Of a stretch of DNA of 39,603 bases, positions 8,113 to 17,233 are shown piece after piece. The stretch spans positions 1-39,603 of the forward strand of contig LWTL01000106.1 of NCBI GenBank assembly GCA_002101235.1, given 5' to 3'. This stretch comes from Cycloclasticus sp. symbiont of Bathymodiolus heckerae. GTDB lineage: Bacteria; Pseudomonadota; Gammaproteobacteria; Methylococcales; Cycloclasticaceae. The stretch's first letter is position 1; the number at the start of each line of letters is the position of its first letter. The notes beneath the pieces were generated by a model, which made no database searches, was not told where the DNA came from, and saw only the letters and a list, made by a program, of their open reading frames with translations. A program made the position numbers and the translations under genes.

Positions 8113-9318
8113 ATGTATCTAGGGCTCAATAAACTGTCGCTCTTTAGTGTTTTTTCGCTAGGTTTTTTATTGTGTTGTGAGTCGGCTCTAGCCGTAGATT
8201 GGTCGGGTTATGTGGCGGCTGAATACAGAAGTTTTCCGCAATCAGCATTAGACGAAGAGCAGTTTAATCACAGTAATTTGTCCTTTTCGTTTGAGCCGGA
8301 ACTCTACCACGAGTGGAACGATGGAGATGACAGCCTTACATTTGTACCTTTTGTTCGGTGGGATGAGCATGATCCGAAGCGCTCACACTTTGATGTCCGG
8401 GAGTTGGTTTGGTTGCATGTTGAAGATGACTGGGAATTACGTGTCGGTATCGACAAGGTCTTTTGGGGTGTTACTGAGTCACAGCATTTAGTAGACGTTA
8501 TTAATCAAACCGACTTGGTTGAAAATTTAGACGGTGAGCAAAAGCTAGGGCAAGCAATGGTTGCGTTATCGTTAATTAAGGACTGGGGTACGCTCGATCT
8601 TTATGTGTTGCCGAGCTTTCGTGAGCGAACCTTTCCTGGGAAAGAAGGGCGTTTTCGCTCCCTTCCCGAAATTGATGATCATGTGTTTTATGAGTCTTCC
8701 GCTAAGGATAGACACGTGGATTACGCACTGCGCTGGAGTCAAATGTTTGATGATTGGGATGTGGGTATTTCCCATTTTTATGGTACGAGTCGTGAACCGA
8801 GAATCATACCTAAGGTTACACCGGCGGGTTTGGTGTTAACGCCGTTTTACGACATGATCAATCAAACGGGCATTGATGTTCAGGCCACACTGGATGAATG
8901 GTTGTGGAAAGTTGAGTTGATTCATCGCAGTGGCCAAGGTGAGACGTTTAATGCGTTTACCGGTGGCTTTGAATATACGTTTGTCGGCGTTATGGATTCG
9001 GTAGCCGATTTTGGTGTAATAGCGGAGTATCTATATGATGACCGTGGTACTGATGCAGCGACACCATTTGATAATGATGTGTTTGTTGGCGGGCGATTAG
9101 CAATGAATGATGTCGCGTCGAGCGAGGTTCTTTTTGGTGTTGTTGCTGATGTGAATAAAGGAACGCGTTTCTATAGTGTTGAAGCAAGTCGCCGTTTTGG
9201 TGATTCATGGATTCTAAGTTTAGAGGGGCGCTTCATCTCAAATGTGTCAAGCAGTGATTCCCTAAGTTCATTACGTCATGATGATGTTATTCAGTTAGAA
9301 CTTGCGCGTCATTTTTAG
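8113..9318 (+). CDS. Outer-membrane beta-barrel protein of the RND/LolA-like operon
   Basis: A 401-aa exported protein; the N-terminus (LFSVFSLGFLLCCESALAVD) is a signal peptide, possibly cleaved after ALA. The mature part consists of alternating aromatic/polar beta strands (FVPFVRWDEHD, VRELVWLHVEDDWELRVGID) and ends in LELARHF, a terminal Phe typical of outer-membrane barrels recognised by BAM. Residues around KVFWGVTESQHLVDVINQTD resemble DUF1302-type barrel proteins that often follow MMPL exporters. It starts 11 bp after the LolA-like gene, so it is the operon's third structural component and may be the outer-membrane acceptor or pore. Biochemical function is not established for the family as far as I know. 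Confidence 0.75.
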   Translation: MYLGLNKLSLFSVFSLGFLLCCESALAVDWSGYVAAEYRSFPQSALDEEQFNHSNLSFSFEPELYHEWNDGDDSLTFVPFVRWDEHDPKRSHFDVRELVWLHVEDDWELRVGIDKVFWGVTESQHLVDVINQTDLVENLDGEQKLGQAMVALSLIKDWGTLDLYVLPSFRERTFPGKEGRFRSLPEIDDHVFYESSAKDRHVDYALRWSQMFDDWDVGISHFYGTSREPRIIPKVTPAGLVLTPFYDMINQTGIDVQATLDEWLWKVELIHRSGQGETFNAFTGGFEYTFVGVMDSVADFGVIAEYLYDDRGTDAATPFDNDVFVGGRLAMNDVASSEVLFGVVADVNKGTRFYSVEASRRFGDSWILSLEGRFISNVSSSDSLSSLRHDDVIQLELARHF

Positions 9319-9342
9319 TTTCTTTTTCTAACGCTGTATCCT

Positions 9343-9381
9343 TGCACCATAATAGCTTGATGTGAGCACTCGTTTGGTGCA
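9343..9381 (+). promoter_or_regulatory. NtrC-like operator(s) upstream of glnK
   Basis: GCACT-CGTTT-GGTGC at 9366-9380 fits the NtrC dyad GCACC-N5-GGTGC with one change. Another half-site TGCACC lies at 9343-9348 with a weak partner. They are 37-75 bp upstream of the glnK start, which fits nitrogen-limitation control. A clear sigma-54 -24/-12 box was not found: TTGGTGC followed by TGTTG around 9374-9391 has GG-N10-GT rather than GG-N10-GC. Confidence 0.45.
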
Positions 9382-9403
9382 GACTCTGTTGTTCGTCAAA
9401 TAA

Positions 9404-9757
<354 letters not shown>

Positions 9758-11059
9758 ATGCGGCCAATGCTAATTAAAAGAATCAGTGTGGTATTAGGCT
9801 TTCTGTTGCTGCCTAGTTTGGCATATGCGGATGAGTTGAATGGAGCGAATACGGCGTGGATTTTAACGTCTACAGCCTTGGTATTGTTTATGACTCTTCC
9901 TGGTCTTGCCATGTTTTATGCAGGGTTAGTACGTAGTAAAAACGTATTGTCCGTTTTCATGCAATGCTTTTCTATCACTTGTGTGGCTTCTATTTTATGG
10001 TTTGTTGTTGGTTATAGCCTGGCTTTTGGCGAAGGCAATGCTTGGATTGGTGATTTTTCAAAAGTTATGTTTTCAGGCATTGGGCGTGACACGATGGCAG
10101 GCGATATACCGGAAGCATTATTCGCCATGTTTCAAATGACGTTTGCAATTATTACGCCTGCTTTAATCATTGGTGCGTTTGCCGAAAGAATGAAGTTTTC
10201 AGCGATGTTGTTGTTTAGCGGTATTTGGTTGTTGGTTGTTTATGCGCCAGTGACGCATTGGGTTTGGGGTGGCGGCTGGTTAGGTGGAATGGGTGTTTAT
10301 GACTTTGCTGGAGGTATTGTTGTGCATATTACAGCGGGTGTGGCAGCACTGGTTTGCGCGCTTGTCTTAGGCCCACGTAAAGGCTTTCCTAATACGGCAA
10401 TGCCGCCGCATAACTTAACCATGACTGTAGCTGGTGCCGGCATGTTATGGGTCGGCTGGTTTGGCTTTAACGGTGGTAGTGCGTTGGCAGCGAATGGCGA
10501 TGCCGCAATGGCTATTTTGGTGACGCATATTTCAGCTTCAATGGGCGCGTTCACATGGATGGCGATTGAGTGGAAGAAATTCGGTAAGCCAAGTGCGCTG
10601 GGTGCGGTAACAGGCATGGTCGCTGGTTTAGGCACTATTACGCCTGCGTCAGGTTTTGTTGGGCCTGGCGGCGCATTAATTATTGGTTTGTTGGCAGGCT
10701 TTATTTGCTTTAACGCTACTCAATATATTAAGCGAGTATTGAAAATTGATGATTCGTTGGACGTGTTTCCTGTGCACGGGGTGGGTGGAATCTTAGGTTC
10801 TTTAGTTGTGGCGGTATTCGCATCAACAGAATTAGGTGTGTTCAGTGGTTATGGTTTTGCAGAAGGCATTTCATCGATTGTTGGACAATTAAGTGTGCAG
10901 GCGATAGGCGTTGTTTCGACGATTACTTTTACGGCCATAGCCACATACGTTATTTTAAAACTGGTCAGTGCGCTAACAGGTGGATTGCGGGTTGATGAAG
11001 AAGATGAGGTGCAAGGTTTGGATGTGGCTTCTCACGAAGAGACAGGTTACAACTTATAG
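9758..11059 (+). CDS. amtB: Ammonium transporter AmtB
   Basis: A 433-aa Amt/Rh-family ammonium channel of the inner membrane. It begins with a cleavable signal peptide (RISVVLGFLLLPSLAYADEL), as in E. coli AmtB, followed by eleven TM segments. Diagnostic parts: FMTLPGLAMFYAGLVRSKN, VTHWVWGGGWLGG and DVFPVHGVGG; the last two hold the twin pore histidines. There is no gap from glnK, so the pair is co-transcribed and probably translationally coupled; the cytoplasmic C-tail (LRVDEEDEVQGLDVASHEE) is where GlnK docks. An in-frame downstream Met (MLIKR) is an alternative start. A strong hairpin terminator follows. Confidence 0.96.
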   Translation: MRPMLIKRISVVLGFLLLPSLAYADELNGANTAWILTSTALVLFMTLPGLAMFYAGLVRSKNVLSVFMQCFSITCVASILWFVVGYSLAFGEGNAWIGDFSKVMFSGIGRDTMAGDIPEALFAMFQMTFAIITPALIIGAFAERMKFSAMLLFSGIWLLVVYAPVTHWVWGGGWLGGMGVYDFAGGIVVHITAGVAALVCALVLGPRKGFPNTAMPPHNLTMTVAGAGMLWVGWFGFNGGSALAANGDAAMAILVTHISASMGAFTWMAIEWKKFGKPSALGAVTGMVAGLGTITPASGFVGPGGALIIGLLAGFICFNATQYIKRVLKIDDSLDVFPVHGVGGILGSLVVAVFASTELGVFSGYGFAEGISSIVGQLSVQAIGVVSTITFTAIATYVILKLVSALTGGLRVDEEDEVQGLDVASHEETGYNL

Positions 11060-11076
11060 CATTGCTAAATTGATAT

Positions 11077-11116
11077 AGGCACGAAAAAGCTCGGTTCTCC
11101 GGGCTTTTTCGTGCCT
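11077..11116 (+). terminator. Rho-independent terminator after glnK-amtB
   Basis: A perfect 14-bp inverted repeat, AGGCACGAAAAAGC (11077-11090) and GCTTTTTCGTGCCT (11103-11116), with a 12-nt loop. The arms carry A/T runs. It ends the amtB transcript and isolates the next gene. Confidence 0.75.
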
Positions 11117-11142
11117 ACCCATATGGTTATGAATAGCTGTTG

Positions 11143-11185
11143 ACTCACTATCTATTAAGATAATAACGGTGATATAATAGTGAGT
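11143..11185. promoter_or_regulatory. Operator-like dyad over the fusA promoter region
   Basis: ACTCACTAT (11143-11151) and ATAGTGAGT (11177-11185) are a perfect 9-bp inverted repeat 25 nt apart. The right arm overlaps a TATAAT box (11173-11178), a plausible -10 for the downstream EF-G gene; no good -35 lies 16-18 bp upstream. The layout suggests a repressor or activator site, but no regulator can be named. Confidence 0.35.
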
Positions 11186-11189
11186 TCAT

Positions 11190-11210
11190 CGAAACAAAAA
11201 GCTTGTTTCG
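11190..11210 (+). promoter_or_regulatory. Hairpin in the EF-G gene leader
   Basis: CGAAACAA (11190-11197) and TTGTTTCG (11203-11210) form a perfect 8-bp stem with a 5-nt loop, 35 bp before the ATG. There is no T-run after it, so it is not an ordinary terminator. It could stabilise the mRNA 5' end or be a protein target. Confidence 0.35.
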
Positions 11211-11244
11211 GCCAAATTTTATTAACTTAAACAATTGTAGAGCT

Positions 11245-13329
11245 ATGACTGACTTAACAAAATACAGAAATATTGGTATTTTTGCCCATGTGGATGCGGG
11301 TAAAACAACCACCACCGAGCGTATCTTAAAATTAACCGGAAAAATCCATAAGACAGGTGAGGTTCACGATGGTGAAGCAACAACCGATTTTATGGATCAA
11401 GAAGCTGAGCGTGGAATAACTATTCAGTCGGCTGCCGTTTCATGTGAATGGGATGGTCACCGCATGAATATTATTGACACACCGGGACACGTTGATTTTA
11501 CAATCGAAGTGTATCGTTCATTAAAAGTTCTTGATGGCGGTATTGGTGTATTTTGTGGTTCTGGTGGTGTTGAGCCTCAATCAGAAACTAACTGGCGTTA
11601 TGCAAATGAATCAGGCGTAGCCCGTGTTATTTTTGTGAATAAAATGGACCGTATGGGCGCTGATTTTTATCGTGTAACAGACCAAGTTAAAGACGTTCTG
11701 GATGCAGTCCCATTAATCATGGTTTTACCGATTGGTATTGAAGATGATTTCAACGGTGTTGTTGATTTGTTATCACGTAAATCATATATATGGGATGACA
11801 CTGGCTTACCAGAAAACTATGCAGTAGGTGAAGTGCCTGCTGATATGGTGGATAAAGTTGAAGAGTACCGGGAGCAGCTTATTGAAATGGCTGTAGAGCA
11901 AGACGATGACATGATGGAAATGTACCTTGAGGGCGAAGAGCCATCAATGGATGACCTTAAGCGTTGCATCCGTAAAGGTACTATCGCATTAGACTTCTTC
12001 CCCACATATTGTGGTTCAGCGTTTAAAAACAAAGGTATTCAATTAGTATTGGATGCGGTTGTTGATTACCTACCAAACCCAACAGAAGTGAAGCCTCAGC
12101 CTGAAACAGATGAAGATGGCAACGAAACTGGTTCATTTGCAATTGTTGATCCAGCTGGGCCATTACGTGCGTTGGCGTTTAAAATCATGGACGACCGTTT
12201 TGGTGCGCTAACCTTTATTCGTATTTATTCGGGTGTTATGAACAAAGGTGATACTGTTTTAAATACATTCACGGGTAAAACAGAGCGTATTGGTCGCTTA
12301 GTTGAAATGCAAGCGGATGATCGTATCGAACTTACAGGTGCGCAAGCGGGCGATATTATTGCTGTTGTGGGCATGAAGGATGTGCAAACAGGTCACACAT
12401 TATGTGATCCTAAAAACCCAGCAACATTAGAACCAATGGTTTTCCCAGAACCTGTTATATCTATTGCTGTATCGCCGAAAGATAAAGGTGGTTCAGAAAA
12501 AATGGGTATTGCAATCGGTAAAATGATTAAAGAAGATCCATCTTTCCGCGTTGAAACAGACGAAGACAGTGGTGAAACAATTCTTAAAGGCATGGGTGAG
12601 CTTCACTTAGATATTAAGATTGATATCTTAAAGCGTACACATGGTGTTGACGTAAGTGTTGGTAAACCTCAAGTAGCTTACCGTGAAACAATTACTAAGC
12701 TTTTAGAAGATAGCTACACACATAAGAAACAATCAGGTGGTTCAGGCCAATTCGGTAAAATTGATTATATTCTTGAGCCAGCAGAAACAGGTGAAGGTTA
12801 TAGCTTCGAGTCAAAAGTAACCGGTGGTAATGTACCTCGTGAATACTGGCCGGCTGTTGAAAAAGGCTTTAAGAAGCAAATGGCTAAAGGCGTATTGGCT
12901 GGTTACCCTTGTGTAGACGTAAAAGTGACTTTGTTGGATGGTGGTTTCCATGCAGTCGATTCATCAGCGGTTGCATTTGAATTAGCGGCTAACGGTGCAT
13001 ATCGTCAATCAATGCCTAAAGCGGGCGCACAAATCATGGAGCCCATCATGAAAGTTGATGTGTTCACACCAGACGATCACGTGGGTGATGTTATTGGTGA
13101 TCTTAACCGTCGTCGCGGCATGATCAAGTCACAAGATGCTGGCGCAACGGGTGTACGTATTAAAGCTGAAGTACCATTAAGCGAAATGTTTGGTTACATT
13201 GGTGATTTACGTACGATGACATCAGGCCGTGGTCAGTTCTCTATGGAATTTGTTCACTACATGCCTTGTCCTAGAAACATCGCAGAAGAAGTGATTAAAG
13301 AAGCTAAAGAGCGCGACGCGAAGAAATAG
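11245..13329 (+). CDS. fusA: Elongation factor G (stand-alone paralogue, EF-G2 type)
   Basis: A 694-aa translational GTPase that promotes ribosomal translocation and/or recycling. Seen: P-loop [15 protein letters not shown], switch I ...[23 protein letters not shown], and domains II-V to the C-terminus ([21 protein letters not shown]). I chose ATG 11245 ([17 protein letters not shown]) because homologues start there; an upstream TTG at 11203 would add 14 unrelated residues across the leader hairpin. The gene is alone, not in a str operon with rpsL, rpsG and tuf, which suggests the second EF-G found in many gammaproteobacteria (fusB/fusA2). Codon use (AAA, GAA, GTT, GGT) looks like that of a highly expressed gene. 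Confidence 0.92.
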   Translation: MTDLTKYRNIGIFAHVDAGKTTTTERILKLTGKIHKTGEVHDGEATTDFMDQEAERGITIQSAAVSCEWDGHRMNIIDTPGHVDFTIEVYRSLKVLDGGIGVFCGSGGVEPQSETNWRYANESGVARVIFVNKMDRMGADFYRVTDQVKDVLDAVPLIMVLPIGIEDDFNGVVDLLSRKSYIWDDTGLPENYAVGEVPADMVDKVEEYREQLIEMAVEQDDDMMEMYLEGEEPSMDDLKRCIRKGTIALDFFPTYCGSAFKNKGIQLVLDAVVDYLPNPTEVKPQPETDEDGNETGSFAIVDPAGPLRALAFKIMDDRFGALTFIRIYSGVMNKGDTVLNTFTGKTERIGRLVEMQADDRIELTGAQAGDIIAVVGMKDVQTGHTLCDPKNPATLEPMVFPEPVISIAVSPKDKGGSEKMGIAIGKMIKEDPSFRVETDEDSGETILKGMGELHLDIKIDILKRTHGVDVSVGKPQVAYRETITKLLEDSYTHKKQSGGSGQFGKIDYILEPAETGEGYSFESKVTGGNVPREYWPAVEKGFKKQMAKGVLAGYPCVDVKVTLLDGGFHAVDSSAVAFELAANGAYRQSMPKAGAQIMEPIMKVDVFTPDDHVGDVIGDLNRRRGMIKSQDAGATGVRIKAEVPLSEMFGYIGDLRTMTSGRGQFSMEFVHYMPCPRNIAEEVIKEAKERDAKK

Positions 13330-13350
13330 TCGTCAGCGTTTGTAAGAATA

Positions 13351-13380
13351 AAAAGGGCCGGTTTAACCGGCCCTTTTTTA
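13351..13380 (+). terminator. Rho-independent terminator after EF-G
   Basis: A GC-rich stem, AAAAGGGCCGGTTTAACCGG then CCCTTTTTTTA, starting 22 bp after the EF-G stop: GGGCCGG pairs with CCGGCCC around TTTAA, followed by seven T. This is a strong classic terminator. Confidence 0.9.
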
Positions 13381-13413
13381 TGCGCAGTCATTAATTTTAG
13401 ATACACTACGATT

Positions 13414-14655
13414 ATGAATATACTTGTTATTGCCGCGCTGTGGCCTGAGCCGACATCGTCAGCGGCTGGTCGGCGCATGATGGATTTATTAAAATTATTT
13501 TGTGAGCAAGGCTGGCACGTAACTTATGCGTGTACGGCAAGTGAATCAGAAAATGCTTATCCCTTAGGTACTCTAGGTATAAAGAAGAAATCAATCGCTA
13601 TCAATAACAGCAGTTTTGATATATTTATAAGCAAGCTGTCGCCGGAGATTGTTATGTATGACCGTTTTATGGTGGAAGAGCAGTTCTCTTGGCGGGTGGA
13701 TAAATGCTGCCCCACGGCAATGACGATATTGGAAACATCAGATTTACATTGTTTACGGTATGCACGTGAGGCCGCATTAAAAAAGGGAGCGGAGTTCATG
13801 GTGGCTGACCTTATGAGCGAGCAGGCATACCGTGAAATTGCCAGCATTCAGCGAACAGACTTATCGTTGATTATTTCAACTGCCGAAATGGAATTATTAA
13901 GGGCAGTGTTTAAGGTAGATGCAGCGTTAATACATTATTTCCCCTTTATGTCGGACCCTGACAATAACAAAGCATTGATGAATACATGGCGCTCTTTTGA
14001 AGAGCGCAACGGCTTTATGTGTATTGGTAACTTTAAACATGCGCCAAATTGGGATTCTGTTCAATATTTGAAGAAAACTATATGGCCGTTAATTAGGGAG
14101 AAACTTCCGCAGGCGGAATTAGCTATTTATGGCGCCTATCCGCCATCAAAAGCGATGCAATTACATAAGCCAAAGGAAGGTTTTTTCGTGCAAGGACGCG
14201 CCGATAATGTGCAAGAAGTGATGGAAAAGGCGCGAGTATGCTTAGCGCCGATACGTTTTGGAGCGGGCTTAAAAGGTAAATTATTAGAAGCGATGGAATA
14301 CGGAACGCCCAGTGTGACGAGTGCTATTGGAGCGGAAGCTATGCACGCTGAGCTTCCGTGGAATGGCAGTGTTTGCGATGATCCAGAAGAATTTGCAAAC
14401 GCGGCGATTGAATTACATGAAAATAAAGCACAGTGGCTAGACTGTCAGCAGCGAGGGAGCGATATTCTTCAACAATGCTTTTTGCCAAAAACTGTTTTAC
14501 CGCCACTGTTAGAAAAAATCGACGATATTAGGAATGACCTAGCATTACATCGCCAGCAGAACTTTCAGGGCGGCATGCTTAAACACCATTTAATGAGAGG
14601 TACAAAATATATGTCGCTGTGGATAGAAGAGAAAAATAAGGTGAGTGATAAATAA
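13414..14655 (+). CDS. Glycosyltransferase, GT4-like (GT-B fold)
   Basis: A 413-aa putative glycosyltransferase. The N-terminus MNILVIAALWPEPTSSAAGR is the GT-B acceptor-domain start, and the C-terminal donor domain has MCIGNFKHAPNWDSVQYLKK, FFVQGRADNVQEVMEKARVC and LAPIRFGAGLKGKLLEAMEY, matching the GT4 pattern in which a Glu of the G-x-K-x-x-E-x-M/A motif holds the nucleotide sugar. No signal peptide or TM, so cytoplasmic or membrane-associated. Donor and acceptor cannot be deduced. The stop TAA shares one base with the ATG of the epimerase-like gene (TAATG), giving a coupled pair. No polysaccharide cluster surrounds it. Confidence 0.82.
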   Translation: MNILVIAALWPEPTSSAAGRRMMDLLKLFCEQGWHVTYACTASESENAYPLGTLGIKKKSIAINNSSFDIFISKLSPEIVMYDRFMVEEQFSWRVDKCCPTAMTILETSDLHCLRYAREAALKKGAEFMVADLMSEQAYREIASIQRTDLSLIISTAEMELLRAVFKVDAALIHYFPFMSDPDNNKALMNTWRSFEERNGFMCIGNFKHAPNWDSVQYLKKTIWPLIREKLPQAELAIYGAYPPSKAMQLHKPKEGFFVQGRADNVQEVMEKARVCLAPIRFGAGLKGKLLEAMEYGTPSVTSAIGAEAMHAELPWNGSVCDDPEEFANAAIELHENKAQWLDCQQRGSDILQQCFLPKTVLPPLLEKIDDIRNDLALHRQQNFQGGMLKHHLMRGTKYMSLWIEEKNKVSDK

Positions 14656-15494
14656 TGGCAAATATACTTGTTATTGGTTATGGCGACATTGGCGCGGCGT
14701 TAGCAAAAGAGTTAATGAGCTCTGGACATACGGTTACTGGATTAAGGCGAACAGATATTGCAGAAAAGTCAAAAGCCAGTTTTATAAAAGCGGATGTTTC
14801 AGATATCAACAGTTTAAAAAATCACAGTTTTAATTTTGATCAAGTGGTTTACATTTTGTCCCCTAGTGGCGGTGGTTTGGCTGAATATGAGAAAGTTTTC
14901 GACCATGGTGTGAGGAATGTTTTGGAACTATTTAAAGAACAATGCCCACAAGTTGCGATAACGTTTGTTTCCTCTACGAGAGTGTACGGACAGGACAAAG
15001 GAGAGTGGGTGAATGAAGATTCAGTTACTGACCCAAAAGATGAACGAGGAAGGTTATTGTTGGGTGCCGAGAAGGCTTTTTTAGCCTTTAATAAAAAAAC
15101 AACGGTTGTCCGTTTTTCTGGTATTTATGGGCGGTCTAATTATTTCCTTAATCAAATAAAATCTGGCGTAGGTATTCAAAAAGATCCGCCGTATTACACC
15201 AATAGAATACATCGGGACGATTGTGTTGGTGCGTTGATTTTTATTGTTAATAAAAAGTCTGATGACGTGCAAATGGTAGGTGTTTATATTGCATCAGACA
15301 GTGATCCAGCAGCAAAATGGGACGTTGCGACTTACTTGGCTGGTAGTGTAAATACCCAGCAGCCAGAGGCAATAGTGTTAGAGCTAAATGTAAGTCAGAA
15401 TAAGAGGATAGAGAATAGGCGTTTAATAGAAGCGGGGTATAAATTTAAATATCCGAGTTATAAGCAAGGTTATGGAGTGGTTAATGGAAAGTAA
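14655..15494 (+). CDS. NAD(P)-dependent epimerase/oxidoreductase, atypical extended SDR
   Basis: A 279-aa Rossmann protein. The N-terminal [20 protein letters not shown] has the nucleotide-binding GxGxxG pattern, followed by DVSD and a FVSSTRVYG segment where SDR enzymes keep Ser and Tyr; the usual YxxxK lysine is not obvious (VYGQDKGEW), as in YeeZ-like atypical SDRs. It is related to NAD-dependent epimerases/dehydratases, but the substrate is unknown. The start overlaps the glycosyltransferase stop by one base, and the end overlaps the sirtuin's start by 11 bp, so the three genes form one tightly packed operon. Confidence 0.8.
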   Translation: MANILVIGYGDIGAALAKELMSSGHTVTGLRRTDIAEKSKASFIKADVSDINSLKNHSFNFDQVVYILSPSGGGLAEYEKVFDHGVRNVLELFKEQCPQVAITFVSSTRVYGQDKGEWVNEDSVTDPKDERGRLLLGAEKAFLAFNKKTTVVRFSGIYGRSNYFLNQIKSGVGIQKDPPYYTNRIHRDDCVGALIFIVNKKSDDVQMVGVYIASDSDPAAKWDVATYLAGSVNTQQPEAIVLELNVSQNKRIENRRLIEAGYKFKYPSYKQGYGVVNGK

Positions 15495-16188
15495 AGAGAA
15501 GTCTATTGTGATATTAACCGGTGCGGGAATATCTGCTGAGTCGGGCATTAGAACTTTCAGAGCCAGTGATGGCTTATGGGAAAACCATCGGATAGAAGAT
15601 GTCGCAACGCCAGAAGGTTTTACGTGTGACCCTGCGCTCGTACATCGGTTTTATAATGCGCGTCGAAAACAGTTATTAAGCAAAGAAATAAAACCGAATA
15701 AAGCGCATACAGCATTGGCACAGTTAGAAAGTAGAGAAGACTTAAAGGTATTAGTCGTGACTCAGAATATCGATAACCTGCATGAGCGCTCCGGCACAAA
15801 GAGCATTGTTCATATGCACGGTGAGTTATTGAAATGTTTCTGTTCTAAAACACAGCAGCGGTTTCCTATCAGCGATGATTTGGACATGGGGACAGTCTGT
15901 GAATGTTGTCAGGAAACGGGTAATTTACGCCCAGATATTGTTTGGTTTGGCGAAATGCCGTATCAAATGGATGATATTTACGACGCATTAGCGAATTGTG
16001 ATGTGTTTATTTCAATAGGCACATCTGGCAACGTGTATCCAGCAGCCGGTTTTGTGCAAGCCGCCAACCAAGCAGGGGCGCATACAGTGGAACTTAATTT
16101 AGAACCGTCGCTTGTACAGTCTGAATTTAAAGAAACGATTTATGGACTGGCTACCGACATTGTTGGAGGTTATCTGAGTCAACTGTAA
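15484..16188 (+). CDS. cobB: NAD-dependent protein deacylase (sirtuin, CobB)
   Basis: A 234-aa class III sirtuin that removes acyl groups from lysines using NAD+. Seen: [14 protein letters not shown] (from residue 13), [12 protein letters not shown], catalytic His112 in HMHGE, two zinc-binding Cys pairs (KCFC and CECC), and FGEMP. Tyr57 and Arg60 in FYNARR form the Y-x-x-R pair that favours succinyl/malonyl-lysine in SIRT5/CobB-type enzymes. Start chosen at ATG 15484 with GGAG just before it; GTG/ATG codons further upstream would extend into the epimerase gene. It is the last gene of the glycosyltransferase/epimerase operon. Confidence 0.93.
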   Translation: MESKEKSIVILTGAGISAESGIRTFRASDGLWENHRIEDVATPEGFTCDPALVHRFYNARRKQLLSKEIKPNKAHTALAQLESREDLKVLVVTQNIDNLHERSGTKSIVHMHGELLKCFCSKTQQRFPISDDLDMGTVCECCQETGNLRPDIVWFGEMPYQMDDIYDALANCDVFISIGTSGNVYPAAGFVQAANQAGAHTVELNLEPSLVQSEFKETIYGLATDIVGGYLSQL

Positions 16189-16224
16189 GATTGGTTGTGT
16201 CCCTTATAGTTAATAAAGAGATTC

Positions 16225-16243
16225 TTATGCTGTTTAAGCATAA
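16225..16243 (+). promoter_or_regulatory. Inverted repeat upstream of the sulfur-transport pair
   Basis: TTATGCT (16225-16231) and AGCATAA (16237-16243) are a perfect 7-bp dyad with a 5-nt spacer, 57 bp before the pmpA start. The pmpAB genes are often controlled by ArsR-type (BigR/YgaV) repressors on such AT-rich dyads, but no such regulator gene is present here. The dyad also overlaps a 20-codon ORF with a Shine-Dalgarno-like AAAGAG: ATG 16227 to TAG 16289, MLFKHNCAECANLRAYLFNS, with a CxxC. That peptide is possible but unsupported. Confidence 0.3.
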
Positions 16244-16299
16244 CTGTGCTGAGTGTGCTAATCTGCGCGCCTATTTGTTTAATTCTTAGTGGAGACTTT

Positions 16300-16763
16300 A
16301 TGGACTTTGATGCATTGTTCCCAGCAGGTATAAATCACTATATAGCGGGTGGTTTATTCATCGGTATGGGTGTTACTTTTTATACGTAATGACAGGGCTT
16401 GTAGGCGGAATGAGCAGTCTATATAGCGCTGTTTGGTCGTATTGTTCAAACATTGCTTTTTTCCAAAAAGATTCGCATGTTAAATCACGCCAGTGGCGTT
16501 TGGTGTATGCAGCGGGTTTGATATTAGGTGCCTTTATTTGGTTAAGCCTGCCGGGTACTGAAATGCCTGTGACTCAGGTGCCAACGTGGCAATTAATATT
16601 GGGTGGCTTCATCGCTGGGTTCGGCGCACGTTATGGTAATGGCTGTACCTCAGGCCATGGCATTTGTGGAATGGCAGCACTGAGTGTGACATCTATTTTG
16701 GCGGTTATTGTATTCCTTGGTGCGGGAATGGTAACGGCGCAACTTGTAGCTTCTCTAGGATAA
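16300..16763 (+). pseudogene. pmpA: YeeE/YedE sulfur transporter half PmpA, frameshifted
   Basis: The family half-transporter begins MDFDALFPAGINHYIAGGLF at ATG 16300 (GGAG at 16291-16294). That frame stops at 16387-16389, right after GMGVTFYT, while the rest of the protein continues in another frame from MTGLVGGMSS to 16763, with the conserved Cys motif RYGNGCTSGHGICGMAAL. Restoring one T in the five-T run at 16377-16381 gives GMGVTFLYVMTGLVGG, as homologues read. So the gene carries a one-base deletion in a homopolymer: a sequencing error, a phase-variable site, or a true recent pseudogene. The intact product would be a polytopic membrane protein importing thiosulfate or other sulfane-sulfur species, working with the next gene. 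Translation could restart at ATG 16389, losing the first TM. Confidence 0.8.
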
Positions 16764-16770
16764 AATCATT

Positions 16771-17187
16771 ATGAATACAGCAATTTATTGGGTCGTCATT
16801 CTGGCCAGTGGAGCGTTATTTGGTTTCGGACTTTCCTTTTCAACTATGCTTCAGCCAGAAGTGGTTTTAAGCTTTTTACGATTTGAAGATTTTGGGCTTT
16901 TATTAGTACTAGGCAGCGCAACAGGTTTAACCATGCTTATTTATCAGCTTGCTCCTGGGATATTAAAAAAACCTTTTTTAGTAGAAAAGTTTTCATCTAA
17001 ACCTGATGGCGAGTTAAAGAAAACGCTTATTGGCGCGATGATTTTTGGTATTGGTTGGGGTTTAGCTGGCGTGTGCCCAGGCCCTGCAATTGCAGGTATT
17101 GGCGCAGGTAATTGGCCGGTTATTTATGCGCTGATAGCGATGCTTGGTGGTGCGTATGTGCAGGGACGTTGGTTCTCAGGTAATTAA
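16771..17187 (+). CDS. pmpB: YeeE/YedE sulfur transporter half PmpB
   Basis: A 138-aa polytopic membrane protein of the YeeE/YedE (DUF395) family. It has four or so TM segments and the typical motifs FGFGLSFSTMLQPEVVLSFL near the N-terminus and GIGWGLAGVCPGPAIAGIG near the C-terminus; the GVCPGP Cys is the conserved sulfur-handling residue. It follows the pmpA half by 7 bp, and the two halves together correspond to one full-length YeeE (TsuA-like thiosulfate importer). Such pairs usually go with rhodanese or persulfide dioxygenase genes; here none is adjacent. Confidence 0.85.
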   Translation: MNTAIYWVVILASGALFGFGLSFSTMLQPEVVLSFLRFEDFGLLLVLGSATGLTMLIYQLAPGILKKPFLVEKFSSKPDGELKKTLIGAMIFGIGWGLAGVCPGPAIAGIGAGNWPVIYALIAMLGGAYVQGRWFSGN

Positions 17188-17190
17188 ATT

Positions 17191-17222
17191 TAAGACGACT
17201 TAACTTGAATTGAGCCGTCTTA
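17191..17222 (+). terminator. Hairpin between converging pmpB and doxX
   Basis: TAAGACGACT (17191-17200) pairs with AGCCGTCTTA (17213-17222), nine of ten bases, with flanking A/T runs on both sides. Its place between convergent genes suits a bidirectional terminator. The 12-nt loop makes it weaker than the others here. Confidence 0.45.
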
Positions 17223-17233
17223 AAATAGGTGAT

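Noticed and set aside
11203..11244. TTG extension of EF-G
   Set aside because: It adds 14 residues not found in EF-G proteins and would translate through a hairpin; the ATG at 11245 fits the family.
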